27,227 nucleotides of DNA from DAHUZJ01 sp050743865. Lineage in GTDB: Bacteria > Actinomycetota > Acidimicrobiia > Acidimicrobiales > RAAP-2. The notes beneath the pieces were generated by a model. That model saw only the letters and a program-made list of their open reading frames with translations. It did no database searches and had not been told where the DNA came from. Shown piece after piece: positions 6,291 to 13,541 of this stretch (the stretch's first letter is position 1; every line of letters starts with the position of its first letter). A program made the translations under genes and the position numbers. The stretch lies in assembly GCA_050743865.1 (NCBI GenBank), contig JBOGGE010000048.1, forward strand, positions 1-27,227, read 5' to 3'.

Positions 6291-7504
6291 TGGCGCCTCC
6301 GCCCGGCGACGGGCGGCATGCCCTGGTGGTCGGCGGATCGCTCGCTGGCCTCAGCGCGGCGAACTGGCTGACGGTCGCCGGCTGGGACGTCGTGGTCCTC
6401 GAGCGCGCCCGCCAACCGCTCGAAGACCACGGGGCGGGGATCGTGCTGCACCCGAGCACGAGCCGGTTCCTGACCGAGGAGGAGGGGCTACCGCTCGACG
6501 ATTTCAGCCTCGGAGTCGACCACCTGCGCTACGTCGGAGAGGGCGGCGCGGTGGTGTCCGAGGCCCCCAGCCGGCTCCGCTTCGCCGCCTACGGGGCGCT
6601 GTACCGGAGCCTCCGCCGGTCGCTGGGGGCACGTGGCGGCGCCTACGAGCACGGCGCCCACGTCACCCAGATCCGGTCCGGCACCGCCTCGGTCGACGTG
6701 CTGCTGGCCGACGGCACGGGGAGGACGGCCGACCTGGTGGTCGGGGCCGACGGGGTCCGCTCCGCCGTCCGGCGGGCGATCCTGCCCGAGGTGGTGCCCG
6801 ACGTCGCCGGCTACGTCGCGTGGCGCGGCGTGGTGGCCGAGGACGGGCTCCCGCCCGAGGTGCTCCGGCCCCTGACCCGGGTGATCACGTACACCATCCT
6901 CGACCACAGCCACATCCTCACGTACCCGATCAAGGCGGCCACTGGGCAGATCCTCCGCAACTGGGTGTGGTATCGCAACCTGGCGGGGCGCGACGACCTC
7001 GACGACCTGCTCCACGACCGCGATGGCGAGCGGCACGCCCTCTCGGTACCGGCAGGGGACGTGCGGCCTGAGCACCTGACCGAGCTGCAGGCAGCGGCGG
7101 CGGCCACCCTGCCCACCCCGATCTCGTCCCTGGTGGCGCGCACCGCCGAACCCTTCGTGCAGGTGATGGTGGATCTGGAGCCGCCGCACCTGGCGCGCGG
7201 GCGCGTGTGCCTGGTGGGCGACGCCGGCTTTGTGGCCCGCCCCCACGCCGCCGCCGGGACGGCCAAGGGGGCCGAGGAGGCGTGGCACCTGGCCAGCGCG
7301 CTGGCCGGCGCCGGCCGTGACACCGTGCCCGAGGCGCTCGCAGCCTGGGAGGCCGTCGTACTGCCGATCGGCCGCGCCCTGGTGCGGAGGTCCCGCCGTG
7401 CCGGCGAGCGGGCGCAGTACGAGGGGACCTGGGAAGTCGGCGAGCCGCTCCCCTTCGGCCTGCGCCAGGCGGGGGACAGCGAGTACGGGCCGGCTGCCGC
7501 CTGA
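6290..7504 (+). CDS. FAD-dependent aromatic/N-heterocycle monooxygenase
   Basis: 404 aa, PHBH-fold class A flavoprotein hydroxylase. Residues about 12-28 carry the FAD Rossmann motif VVGGSLAGLSAANWL. The DG motif is VVGADGVRSAVR, and the second FAD motif reads GDAGFVARPHAAAGTAKGAE. The combination of GGSLAGL, GAGIVLHP and the VARPHAAAGTAK block resembles 2,6-dihydroxypyridine 3-hydroxylase-type enzymes more than phenol hydroxylases. It would use NAD(P)H and O2 to hydroxylate an electron-rich ring, in the cytosol. The start codon overlaps the cupin stop. The downstream gene is convergent, with a 26-base gap. The exact substrate (pyridine, hydroxylated aromatic or other) is inference. Confidence 0.85.
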   Translation: MAPPPGDGRHALVVGGSLAGLSAANWLTVAGWDVVVLERARQPLEDHGAGIVLHPSTSRFLTEEEGLPLDDFSLGVDHLRYVGEGGAVVSEAPSRLRFAAYGALYRSLRRSLGARGGAYEHGAHVTQIRSGTASVDVLLADGTGRTADLVVGADGVRSAVRRAILPEVVPDVAGYVAWRGVVAEDGLPPEVLRPLTRVITYTILDHSHILTYPIKAATGQILRNWVWYRNLAGRDDLDDLLHDRDGERHALSVPAGDVRPEHLTELQAAAAATLPTPISSLVARTAEPFVQVMVDLEPPHLARGRVCLVGDAGFVARPHAAAGTAKGAEEAWHLASALAGAGRDTVPEALAAWEAVVLPIGRALVRRSRRAGERAQYEGTWEVGEPLPFGLRQAGDSEYGPAAA

Positions 7505-7513
7505 CCTTCGGCT

Positions 7514-7545
7514 GCCGCCGGTCCCCTAAGCTAGGCGCCGGCGGT
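7514..7545. terminator. Weak inverted repeat between convergent genes
   Basis: GCCGCCGG (7514-7521) and CCGGCGGT (7538-7545) can pair over a 16-base loop between the monooxygenase stop and the end of the convergent isochorismatase gene. There is no T-run on either side, so terminator function is only a guess. Confidence 0.25.
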
Positions 7546-8313
7546 CGCTCCCGCAGGGGCGGCGATCCGGGCGTCCATCCGGGCGATCGCTTCGTCGGCG
7601 GTGACGACCCAACCCAGGCAGCGAGCAACGTTCTCCAGCCCGAGCCGGTGCAGGTCGTCCCCGTACATGGAGGCCACGGCGTCCCGGACCACCACCACCC
7701 GCAGGTCCCGGTTGAACGCCTCGAACGCCGCGCACATCACGCACGTGTTGGTGTTGATGCCCACGAGGAGGAGGGTGTCCACCCCGAGGGTGTGCAGGAC
7801 GAGCTCCAGGTCCGTCTCCCGGAACACGCTGAGGCGCCTCTTGGTGCGGATCACCGTGTCGCCCGGCGCCGGGCCCACCTCGGACATCAGCTCGGTCTGG
7901 ACCGATCCCGTCAGGTTGTGCCCCACCACGGTGCTCTTGCGGCCGGGCGTGAGCGATTGCCGGGCTGCCTCCACCTCCCGCCAGAAGGGGTTGGCCATCG
8001 ACTCGACGCGGCCACCGAGCATGATCGTCTCGAGGATGACGTGCACCACCGGCACCCCCCGCTGGCGGGCGGCGTCGCACATCCGGGCGACGGCCGTGAC
8101 GATACGGGCCGCCGTGGAGGGATCGACCGGCATGGTGGCAACGGCCGGATCGAGATGGCCACGGTGGCAGTCGACGGTGACCAGCGCCGTGCGCGCCGGG
8201 TCGATGACCAGCCGGTCGGCCAGGGCCTCGACGAGCGCCGACGGAGATCCCGCCCCCGACGATGCCGCCCCGCTGCCGGCCGCCGCCGGCTCGTCGCACG
8301 CCCCGGTTGCCAT
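7531..8313 (-). CDS. Isochorismatase-fold cysteine hydrolase (amidase)
   Basis: 260 aa; ATG 8313 is preceded by AGGAGG at 5 bases. The catalytic triad of the family is visible: D48 in TVDCHRGHLD, K158 in IRTKRRLSVF, and C191 in GINTNTCVMCAAFEA. Enzymes with the Cys triad hydrolyse amides, ureides or nicotinamide (N-carbamoylsarcosine amidase, maleamate amidase, nicotinamidase). Enterobactin-type isochorismatases lack the Cys, so this is an amidohydrolase rather than a siderophore enzyme. The first about 28 residues are low-complexity Ala/Gly/Ser. It is transcribed alone, convergent with the monooxygenase and divergent from the Gfo/Idh gene. Confidence 0.85.
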   Translation of the reverse strand: MATGACDEPAAAGSGAASSGAGSPSALVEALADRLVIDPARTALVTVDCHRGHLDPAVATMPVDPSTAARIVTAVARMCDAARQRGVPVVHVILETIMLGGRVESMANPFWREVEAARQSLTPGRKSTVVGHNLTGSVQTELMSEVGPAPGDTVIRTKRRLSVFRETDLELVLHTLGVDTLLLVGINTNTCVMCAAFEAFNRDLRVVVVRDAVASMYGDDLHRLGLENVARCLGWVVTADEAIARMDARIAAPAGATAGA

Positions 8314-8430
8314 GGTGTCCTCCTGCCTCCCGCGGTCCTGCCGCAGCCCGGAGTCAGTGCCCGGTGCCGTGGCCCAGACCGGCTCCCGGCGCCCCGCCGG
8401 GACCTCGGCGTGCGCCTCTCCCTATGACTC

Positions 8431-8436
8431 TATAGT
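8431..8436 (+). promoter_or_regulatory. Putative -10 for the Gfo/Idh-liv operon
   Basis: TATAGT in an AT-rich patch of the 8314-8583 divergent spacer. No -35 is obvious at 17 bases. The block TATAGTGtCC is close to that at 2733-2742. Nothing else is recognised in this 270-base spacer. Confidence 0.3.
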
Positions 8437-8583
8437 GTCCAATCAGCGCCGAGCCGCAGGTGGGGCGATTGCCCGGCCAGGCTCGGCACTGAGCCCAGTC
8501 GGGGCCGGAGACGGTCGACGGTGGCCGGCCGGCCGCTCGGGGAGGGCCAAGCGGCGCCCAGAGCCATGAGAAAGGAAGACCAA

Positions 8584-9588
8584 GTGCCCGCACGTCAATT
8601 CCGCTGGGGTCTGGTGGGCCTCGGAAAGATCGCCGACACCGAGATCGCCCCGGCGATCGGGCGCCTCGACCACCACGAGCTGGCGGTGGTCGTCAGCAGG
8701 GACCAGGCGAAGGCGGACGCGTTCGCGGCGGCGCACGGCGCCGGTCGGGGGACCACCTCGTACGAGGACCTCCTGGCCGCCGACGACGTCGACGCCGTCT
8801 ACATCGCCACGCCCAACGGCCTCCACGCCGAGCAGGTGGCGGCGGCGGCGGCGGCCGGCAAGCACGTCCTCTGCGACAAGCCGCTGGCCACCTCGGTCTC
8901 CGACGCCGAGAAGGCGCTGGCCGCGTGCCGGGACGCCGGCGTGCGGCTGGGCCTCATGTTCCAGACCCGGCGCCACGGGGGCGCCTCCGAGGCGATGGCG
9001 GCAGTGCGTGACGGTACCCTCGGCCGCGTGGTGCTGGCGCAGGTCCAGATGAGCGCCGGCCGCAACCTCCCCAAGGGATGGCGGACTGACCCGGTGCTGG
9101 CGGGGCTCGGCACGATCAACAATATCGGTGTCCACGCCTTCGACCTCCTCCGCTACCTGCTGGGTGCCGAGGTGGCCGAGGTGGCCGCCATGATCGACCG
9201 CGAGGAGGGCTTCGCCGTCGACACGGCGGCGGCAGTCCTGCTGCGGTTCGACAACGGGACGCTGGCCTACGTCAATGCCAACCAGGCCGTGCCCTTCGCC
9301 CAGGACGACTTCGTCCTGTACGGCACGGAGGGACGGGTCCTCGGGAGGAACCTGAGCCGGCCGGGCCGCGAAGGCACCTTGATCATCACCACCGGCGACG
9401 GAGCGCGAGAGACCGCCGCCAGCACCAAGCTGGGCTACCAGGCGACGCTGGCCAGCTTCGCCGAGGCGATCGAGGCCGGCACCGACCCCAGCCCGTCCGG
9501 GTCGGACGGGCTCTGCAGCGTCCAGCTCACCACAGCGATCGCCACCGCCATCGAGAGCGGCGGCACGGTACGGCTTTCCGCGTCGTGA
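8584..9588 (+). CDS. Gfo/Idh/MocA-family NAD(P)-dependent oxidoreductase
   Basis: 334 aa from the GTG at 8584, chosen because AAGGAAG lies 5 bases upstream; in-frame starts at 8521 and 8566 lack a site. The N-terminal Rossmann fold has GLVGLGKIAD (9-18), the family's second motif YIATPNGLHAEQ, and the K99 dipeptide as CDKPLA (the EKP motif with Asp for Glu). The C-terminal alpha/beta domain has NNIGVHAFDLLRYL with H184 as catalytic His. It would oxidise or reduce a sugar-, inositol- or related hydroxyl compound. A 32-codon ORF bridges exactly from its stop to livH, suggesting one operon with the transporter. Confidence 0.85.
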   Translation: MPARQFRWGLVGLGKIADTEIAPAIGRLDHHELAVVVSRDQAKADAFAAAHGAGRGTTSYEDLLAADDVDAVYIATPNGLHAEQVAAAAAAGKHVLCDKPLATSVSDAEKALAACRDAGVRLGLMFQTRRHGGASEAMAAVRDGTLGRVVLAQVQMSAGRNLPKGWRTDPVLAGLGTINNIGVHAFDLLRYLLGAEVAEVAAMIDREEGFAVDTAAAVLLRFDNGTLAYVNANQAVPFAQDDFVLYGTEGRVLGRNLSRPGREGTLIITTGDGARETAASTKLGYQATLASFAEAIEAGTDPSPSGSDGLCSVQLTTAIATAIESGGTVRLSAS

Positions 9589-9683
9589 CCGTGCGCGGGG
9601 GGGCCTCCTTGGGGACCGGAGCGATCGTCACCACCCCCGAGGAGCGGCGCGTGCACCACGACGAGGAGTCGGAAGGCCGATGA
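9585..9683 (+). CDS. Bridging mini-ORF, 32 residues (possible translational-coupling peptide)
   Basis: GTG at 9585 overlaps the Gfo/Idh stop (GTGA), and its TGA at 9681-9683 overlaps the livH start (ATGA). It therefore fills the whole gap with one reading frame. The peptide has a small N-terminal half and an acidic end (TTPEERRVHHDEESEGR). No homology is recognised and it has no ribosome binding site of its own. It may simply carry ribosomes to livH, or be chance. Confidence 0.3.
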   Translation: MTVRGGASLGTGAIVTTPEERRVHHDEESEGR

Positions 9684-10552
9684 CCGAGTTCATCGTCCAG
9701 ACGTTCAACGGGCTGACCCTGGCCGGCATCATCTTTCTCGTCTCCAGCGGGTTCACGCTGGTCTTCGGGGTCATGCGGGTCACGAACCTGGCCCACGGCG
9801 CCGTGTTCCTCCTGGGAGGCTACGTCGCCTACTCGGCCATCGGCGGCCACACCGACAACTTCTTCCTGGGGCTGATCGCCGGCACGGCGGCCATGGCGGG
9901 GCTCGGCCTCCTCATGGAGAAGCTGCTCCTGCCCTGGCTGCACCACGTGGAGATGGCCGAGCTGCTGGCGACCCTGGGCCTCGTGTACGTCATCGACGAC
10001 GTCTCCCTGGCCATCTGGGGCGGCAACCCCCTCAGCATCAGCCTGCCGGGCGTCCTGGGGCAGTCGAGCGTGCTCCCGTTCGACGACATCGTCTACCCGA
10101 ACGGTCGCTTCTTCATCCTGGGCGTGGCCCTGGTGGTCGGCATCCTCCTATACCTCATGCTCCGCCTCACCCGGATCGGCGCCATCATCCGCGCCGGGGT
10201 CGACGACCGCGACATGGTGAACGCCATGGGGATCAACGTCCGGCGGGTGTTCACCGGCGTCTTCGTCCTCGGGGCCGCCCTGGCCGGGTTCGCCGGCGTG
10301 CTGGGGGTACCGGTCTTGGGCCTCTACACGGGCGGCGACACGAACATCCTTCTCTTCGCCCTGGCGGTGGTGGTCGTCGGCGGCCTCGGAAGCTACGAGG
10401 GGGCCATCATCGGGAGCCTCATCATCGGGCTCATCGACACCTACGGCACCGCCTACTTCCCCGCCGTCTCCTACACGGTGCTGTTCATCCCTCTGGTTGT
10501 GATCATGCTGGTGAGGCCGCAGGGCATCCTCGGGAGGGCGGCGACGGCATGA
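9680..10552 (+). CDS. livH: Branched-chain amino acid/amide ABC transporter permease LivH
   Basis: 290 aa integral membrane protein with about 8 hydrophobic segments. It shows the LivH signature GVMRVTNLAHGAVFLLGGY near the N-terminus and the cytoplasmic coupling region ITRIG-type RAGVDDRDMVNAMGINVRRV, ending with MLVRPQGILG, typical of the family. It forms the membrane channel with LivM and couples to LivG/LivF. The start is ATG 9680 after GGAAGG. It overlaps livM by four bases (ATGA). Confidence 0.92.
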   Translation: MTEFIVQTFNGLTLAGIIFLVSSGFTLVFGVMRVTNLAHGAVFLLGGYVAYSAIGGHTDNFFLGLIAGTAAMAGLGLLMEKLLLPWLHHVEMAELLATLGLVYVIDDVSLAIWGGNPLSISLPGVLGQSSVLPFDDIVYPNGRFFILGVALVVGILLYLMLRLTRIGAIIRAGVDDRDMVNAMGINVRRVFTGVFVLGAALAGFAGVLGVPVLGLYTGGDTNILLFALAVVVVGGLGSYEGAIIGSLIIGLIDTYGTAYFPAVSYTVLFIPLVVIMLVRPQGILGRAATA

Positions 10553-11808
10553 GCACGACCGGCGACTTCGGGACCGGGACGACAACTGAGGCGGCAGCGC
10601 CCGGGCTCGAGAAGCTCACGGGCGACAGCGCCATCACCCGGGCCCGGACCACCCGTCTCTACTTCGGGGAGCGAATGATCGGCCCGGCGCTCGGCATCGC
10701 CTGCCTCGTCGTGGTGGGAGTCATGCTCACCTCGGGGAGCTACCTCTCCACCATCTTCGAAGACATCCTCATCTTCGCCATAGCCGCCATGGGGGTCGAC
10801 TTCCTCGGCGGCTACGGCGGGCTGATCTCCCTGGCCCCGGCCGGGTTCCTGGGCATCGGCGCCTACGGGGTGGCGATCGCCGAGGTGCACGGCTTCAACG
10901 CCTGGGAGTCGGTGGTCATCGCGCTGGCGGTGGTCCTCGGGATGAGCCTGATCACCGGCGTGGTCGCCGTCCGGGTGAGCGGGATCACCTTCGTGATCGT
11001 GACCCTAGCCATCGGGCAGATCTTCTGGGGGTTGACGTACCAATGGACCAGCCTGACCGCCGGTGACAACGGCATCACTTTGATCAGCGCGCCCTACATC
11101 GGGCCGTGGAGCCTCTCGTCGACAATGGTCATCTGGACCACGACGCTGATCGTGTTCCTCGTGATCCTCGGGGTGCTCCTGGTGATGGTGCGCTCGCCGT
11201 TCGGCCTGTCGCTGCGGGGCATGCGGATCAACGAGCCGCGGTTGCGGGCCTTGGGCTACCGCACCGGCTACCAGCGGTACATCGGCCACGTCATCTCGGT
11301 GTTCGTGGCCGGCCTCGCCGGCGTGCTCTACGTCTTCTCCAACCATCTGGTGAGCCCGGCCAACCTGACATTCTCCCAGGACGGCTTCATCGTGCTCATG
11401 GTGATCCTGGGCGGCCTGGGGACGATCTGGGGGCCGTGCATCGGCGCGGTGATCGTGGTGATGTTCCAGCAGGAGATCAGCACCTACGTCACCCGTTGGG
11501 AGACGGTGATGGGGCTCGTGTTCATCGCCGCCGTGATCTTCACCCCCGGCGGCGTGGCCGGGCTGGTCCACAAGGCACAGTTCTTCGTGCATCGAGGGAT
11601 CGTCGGCCTGCGCGGCGGCCGGGACGGGTCGGCGTCGGCGGAGGCCACCGGCGCTGCCGTCGCCCCGGGCGCCGGCCGCGCCATCCTCGGCGCGGGCACC
11701 AGACGCCCGACCACCACCGGTGGGGACCGCGTCCCCACCGGTGGCGATCCGGCGAAGGCGGTGACGGCGCCGGCCACCGGCACCGGCGCAGGGAAGTCCG
11801 AGGGATGA
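10549..11808 (+). CDS. livM: Branched-chain amino acid/amide ABC transporter permease LivM
   Basis: 419 aa, about 9-10 membrane segments after a hydrophilic 45-residue N-terminus. Family blocks are present: GGYGGLISLAPAGFLGIGAY, the coupling stretch SPFGLSLRGMRINEPRLRALG, and GGLGTIWGPCIGAVIV near the end. It is longer than usual because of a C-terminal low-complexity Gly/Ala/Thr tail of about 65 residues after the last membrane segment, probably cytoplasmic. Start and stop both overlap their neighbours (ATGA on each side). Confidence 0.92.
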   Translation: MSTTGDFGTGTTTEAAAPGLEKLTGDSAITRARTTRLYFGERMIGPALGIACLVVVGVMLTSGSYLSTIFEDILIFAIAAMGVDFLGGYGGLISLAPAGFLGIGAYGVAIAEVHGFNAWESVVIALAVVLGMSLITGVVAVRVSGITFVIVTLAIGQIFWGLTYQWTSLTAGDNGITLISAPYIGPWSLSSTMVIWTTTLIVFLVILGVLLVMVRSPFGLSLRGMRINEPRLRALGYRTGYQRYIGHVISVFVAGLAGVLYVFSNHLVSPANLTFSQDGFIVLMVILGGLGTIWGPCIGAVIVVMFQQEISTYVTRWETVMGLVFIAAVIFTPGGVAGLVHKAQFFVHRGIVGLRGGRDGSASAEATGAAVAPGAGRAILGAGTRRPTTTGGDRVPTGGDPAKAVTAPATGTGAGKSEG

Positions 11809-12728
11809 TGACGACGGGCGCGGGTGCCGAGGTCGCCGCCGGTGCGGCAGCCGGGGTGGAGGCCGGGGAGCTGACGGGCGCACCTCCGCCTCTCGATGGG
11901 CGGGAGATCGCTCTGTACCTCGACGAGCTCACGTGCCGGTTCGGGGAGCTCATGGCGGTCAGCAACGTATCGCTGACCATCCCGGCGGGCAGCCGCTTCG
12001 GGATCATCGGTCCCAACGGCGCCGGCAAGACGACCCTCTTCAACCTGCTGTCCGGCGAGCTGCATCCGACCGCCGGCACGGTGAAGCTGTTCGGCAAGGA
12101 CGTGAGCAAGCTGTCGCCGCCCCAACGGGTCCGTCTCGGGATGGGCCGCACGTTCCAGGTGGTCCGGGTGTTCGACGACCTGACGGTCCGCGAGAACCTG
12201 ACCCTCGCGCTCACCGGCCTGGCGCGCTCGAAGTTCCAGCTGCTCCGCCTCTGGCGGTCGTACCACGCCCACCAAACCCGCGCCGAGGAGTTGGCTGCCA
12301 GCTTCGGACTGGGGGACCGCCTGGAGCTCGTCGCCGCCGAGCTGTCCCACGGTGAACTGCGGGAGCTCGAGGTGCTCCTGGCCCTCGCCGCCGAGCCGAG
12401 GGTCCTCCTGCTCGACGAACCGGCCGCCGGGCTGTCCCCCGCCGAGCGCGTCGACATCCAGGCGCTGCTCACTCGCCTGCCGCAGGAGCTGACGATGGTA
12501 ATGATCGAGCACGACATGCAGGTGCTCCGGGGCGTGGTCGACTGGATCGCCGTGCTCGACCACGGCGAGCTGGTCACCCAGGGACCGACCGCCGACGTCC
12601 ACCGCCACCCGCGGGTCCGCGAGCTGTACCTGGGGAGCGCGGCGACCGCCGCTGCCCCGCCGACCGACGCTGCCCCGCCGACCGCCGCTGCCCCGCCGAC
12701 CGACGCTGCGGGAGGCGCTGCGCCATGA
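11805..12728 (+). CDS. livG: Branched-chain amino acid/amide ABC transporter ATPase LivG
   Basis: 307 aa. Walker A GPNGAGKTT starts at residue 69. The ABC signature is read as LSHGELRELEVLLALA, the LivG-type form of LSGGQ. Walker B is RVLLLDEPAAGLSP, and the switch His lies in MVMIEHDM. An N-terminal extension of about 35 Ala/Gly-rich residues precedes the domain. The C-terminus ends in repeated AAPPTD-type hexapeptides encoded by an 18-base tandem repeat. The start ATG 11805 overlaps the livM stop, and the stop overlaps the livF start. Confidence 0.92.
   Translation: MMTTGAGAEVAAGAAAGVEAGELTGAPPPLDGREIALYLDELTCRFGELMAVSNVSLTIPAGSRFGIIGPNGAGKTTLFNLLSGELHPTAGTVKLFGKDVSKLSPPQRVRLGMGRTFQVVRVFDDLTVRENLTLALTGLARSKFQLLRLWRSYHAHQTRAEELAASFGLGDRLELVAAELSHGELRELEVLLALAAEPRVLLLDEPAAGLSPAERVDIQALLTRLPQELTMVMIEHDMQVLRGVVDWIAVLDHGELVTQGPTADVHRHPRVRELYLGSAATAAAPPTDAAPPTAAAPPTDAAGGAAP
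12651..12704 (+). repeat. Three tandem 18-base units in the livG 3' end
   Basis: Units start at 12651, 12669 and 12687 (GCTGCCCCGCCGACCGMC). They differ only by an A/C at the 17th base and encode AAPPT(D/A) hexapeptides in frame. This is an in-frame expansion of the LivG tail. Confidence 0.85.
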
Positions 12729-13432
12729 TCGAGGTGGAGAACATCCACACCTATCGGGGGCTCAACTACGTCCTTCAGGGCGTCGACCTCACCATTCCCG
12801 ACCGGGAGTGCACGGTCCTCCTCGGCCGCAACGGGATGGGCAAGACCACGCTGGTGCAGACGATCATGGGCCTGCTCAAGCCGCGCCGCGGCGAGGTGCG
12901 GCTCGACGGCCGGGACGTCGCTGGCCGGCCGTCGTACGAGATCGCCAGGCGCGGCGTGGCGCTGGTCCCCCAGGGACGGCACATTTTCCGCTCCCTCTCC
13001 CTCGAGGAGAACCTCACCCTTGGAGCCCGTCCCGCGCTCGACGGGCACGTCGGGACGACGTGGAACCTCGAAATGGTCTACGAGCTCTTCCCGAACCTCG
13101 GAGACCGGCGCAAGAACCGGGGCAGCCAGCTCTCCGGGGGCGAGCAGCAGATGCTGGCCATTGGCCGCGCCCTCATGACGAACCCCCGCCTCCTGCTCAT
13201 GGACGAGCCGTCCGAAGGGCTGGCGCCGGTCATCGTCGACCGCGTCGGCGAGGTCGTCGCGCAGCTGCGCGGGGAGGGACTGGGCGTCTTCCTGGTCGAG
13301 CAGAACTACCAGCTCGCTGTGCGATCGGCCGACGTGGTGCACATCCTCGCCAGCGGAACCGTCGTGTGGCGGGGGTCCCCGGCAGAGCTCGACTCGTCGC
13401 CCGAGGTCCGGGAGGCTCACCTCGGCGTCTGA
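12725..13432 (+). CDS. livF: Branched-chain amino acid/amide ABC transporter ATPase LivF
   Basis: 235 aa, the standard LivF length. Walker A GRNGMGKTT lies at residues 34-42, the Q-loop in ALVPQGRHIF, signature LSGGEQQMLAIGRAL, Walker B RLLLMDEPSEGLAP, and the switch region is VFLVEQNY, with Gln-Asn in place of the His as in LivF proteins. It pairs with LivG to power import. The start overlaps the livG stop (ATGA). The next gene, a ThDP enzyme, starts 105 bases later. Confidence 0.93.
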   Translation: MIEVENIHTYRGLNYVLQGVDLTIPDRECTVLLGRNGMGKTTLVQTIMGLLKPRRGEVRLDGRDVAGRPSYEIARRGVALVPQGRHIFRSLSLEENLTLGARPALDGHVGTTWNLEMVYELFPNLGDRRKNRGSQLSGGEQQMLAIGRALMTNPRLLLMDEPSEGLAPVIVDRVGEVVAQLRGEGLGVFLVEQNYQLAVRSADVVHILASGTVVWRGSPAELDSSPEVREAHLGV

Positions 13433-13502
13433 GGACCAGAGGACGGGGCGGGTGGCGAGCGGACCCGGGAAGGCCGGAGCGGCCAGAGAGGAGGGTGGGA
13501 CG

Positions 13503-13541
13503 GTGGAGAGCAGCGACACCCGGACAGAAGGCCGCGAGTGA
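13503..13541 (+). CDS. Leader mini-ORF, 12 residues, ahead of the ThDP enzyme gene
   Basis: GTG 13503 has a good ribosome binding site (GGAGGG at 7 bases), and its TGA (13539-13541) overlaps the ThDP enzyme GTG start (GTGA). Ribosomes loaded here would terminate on the enzyme's start codon. The peptide VESSDTRTEGRE has no recognised motif. Confidence 0.35.
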   Translation: MESSDTRTEGRE

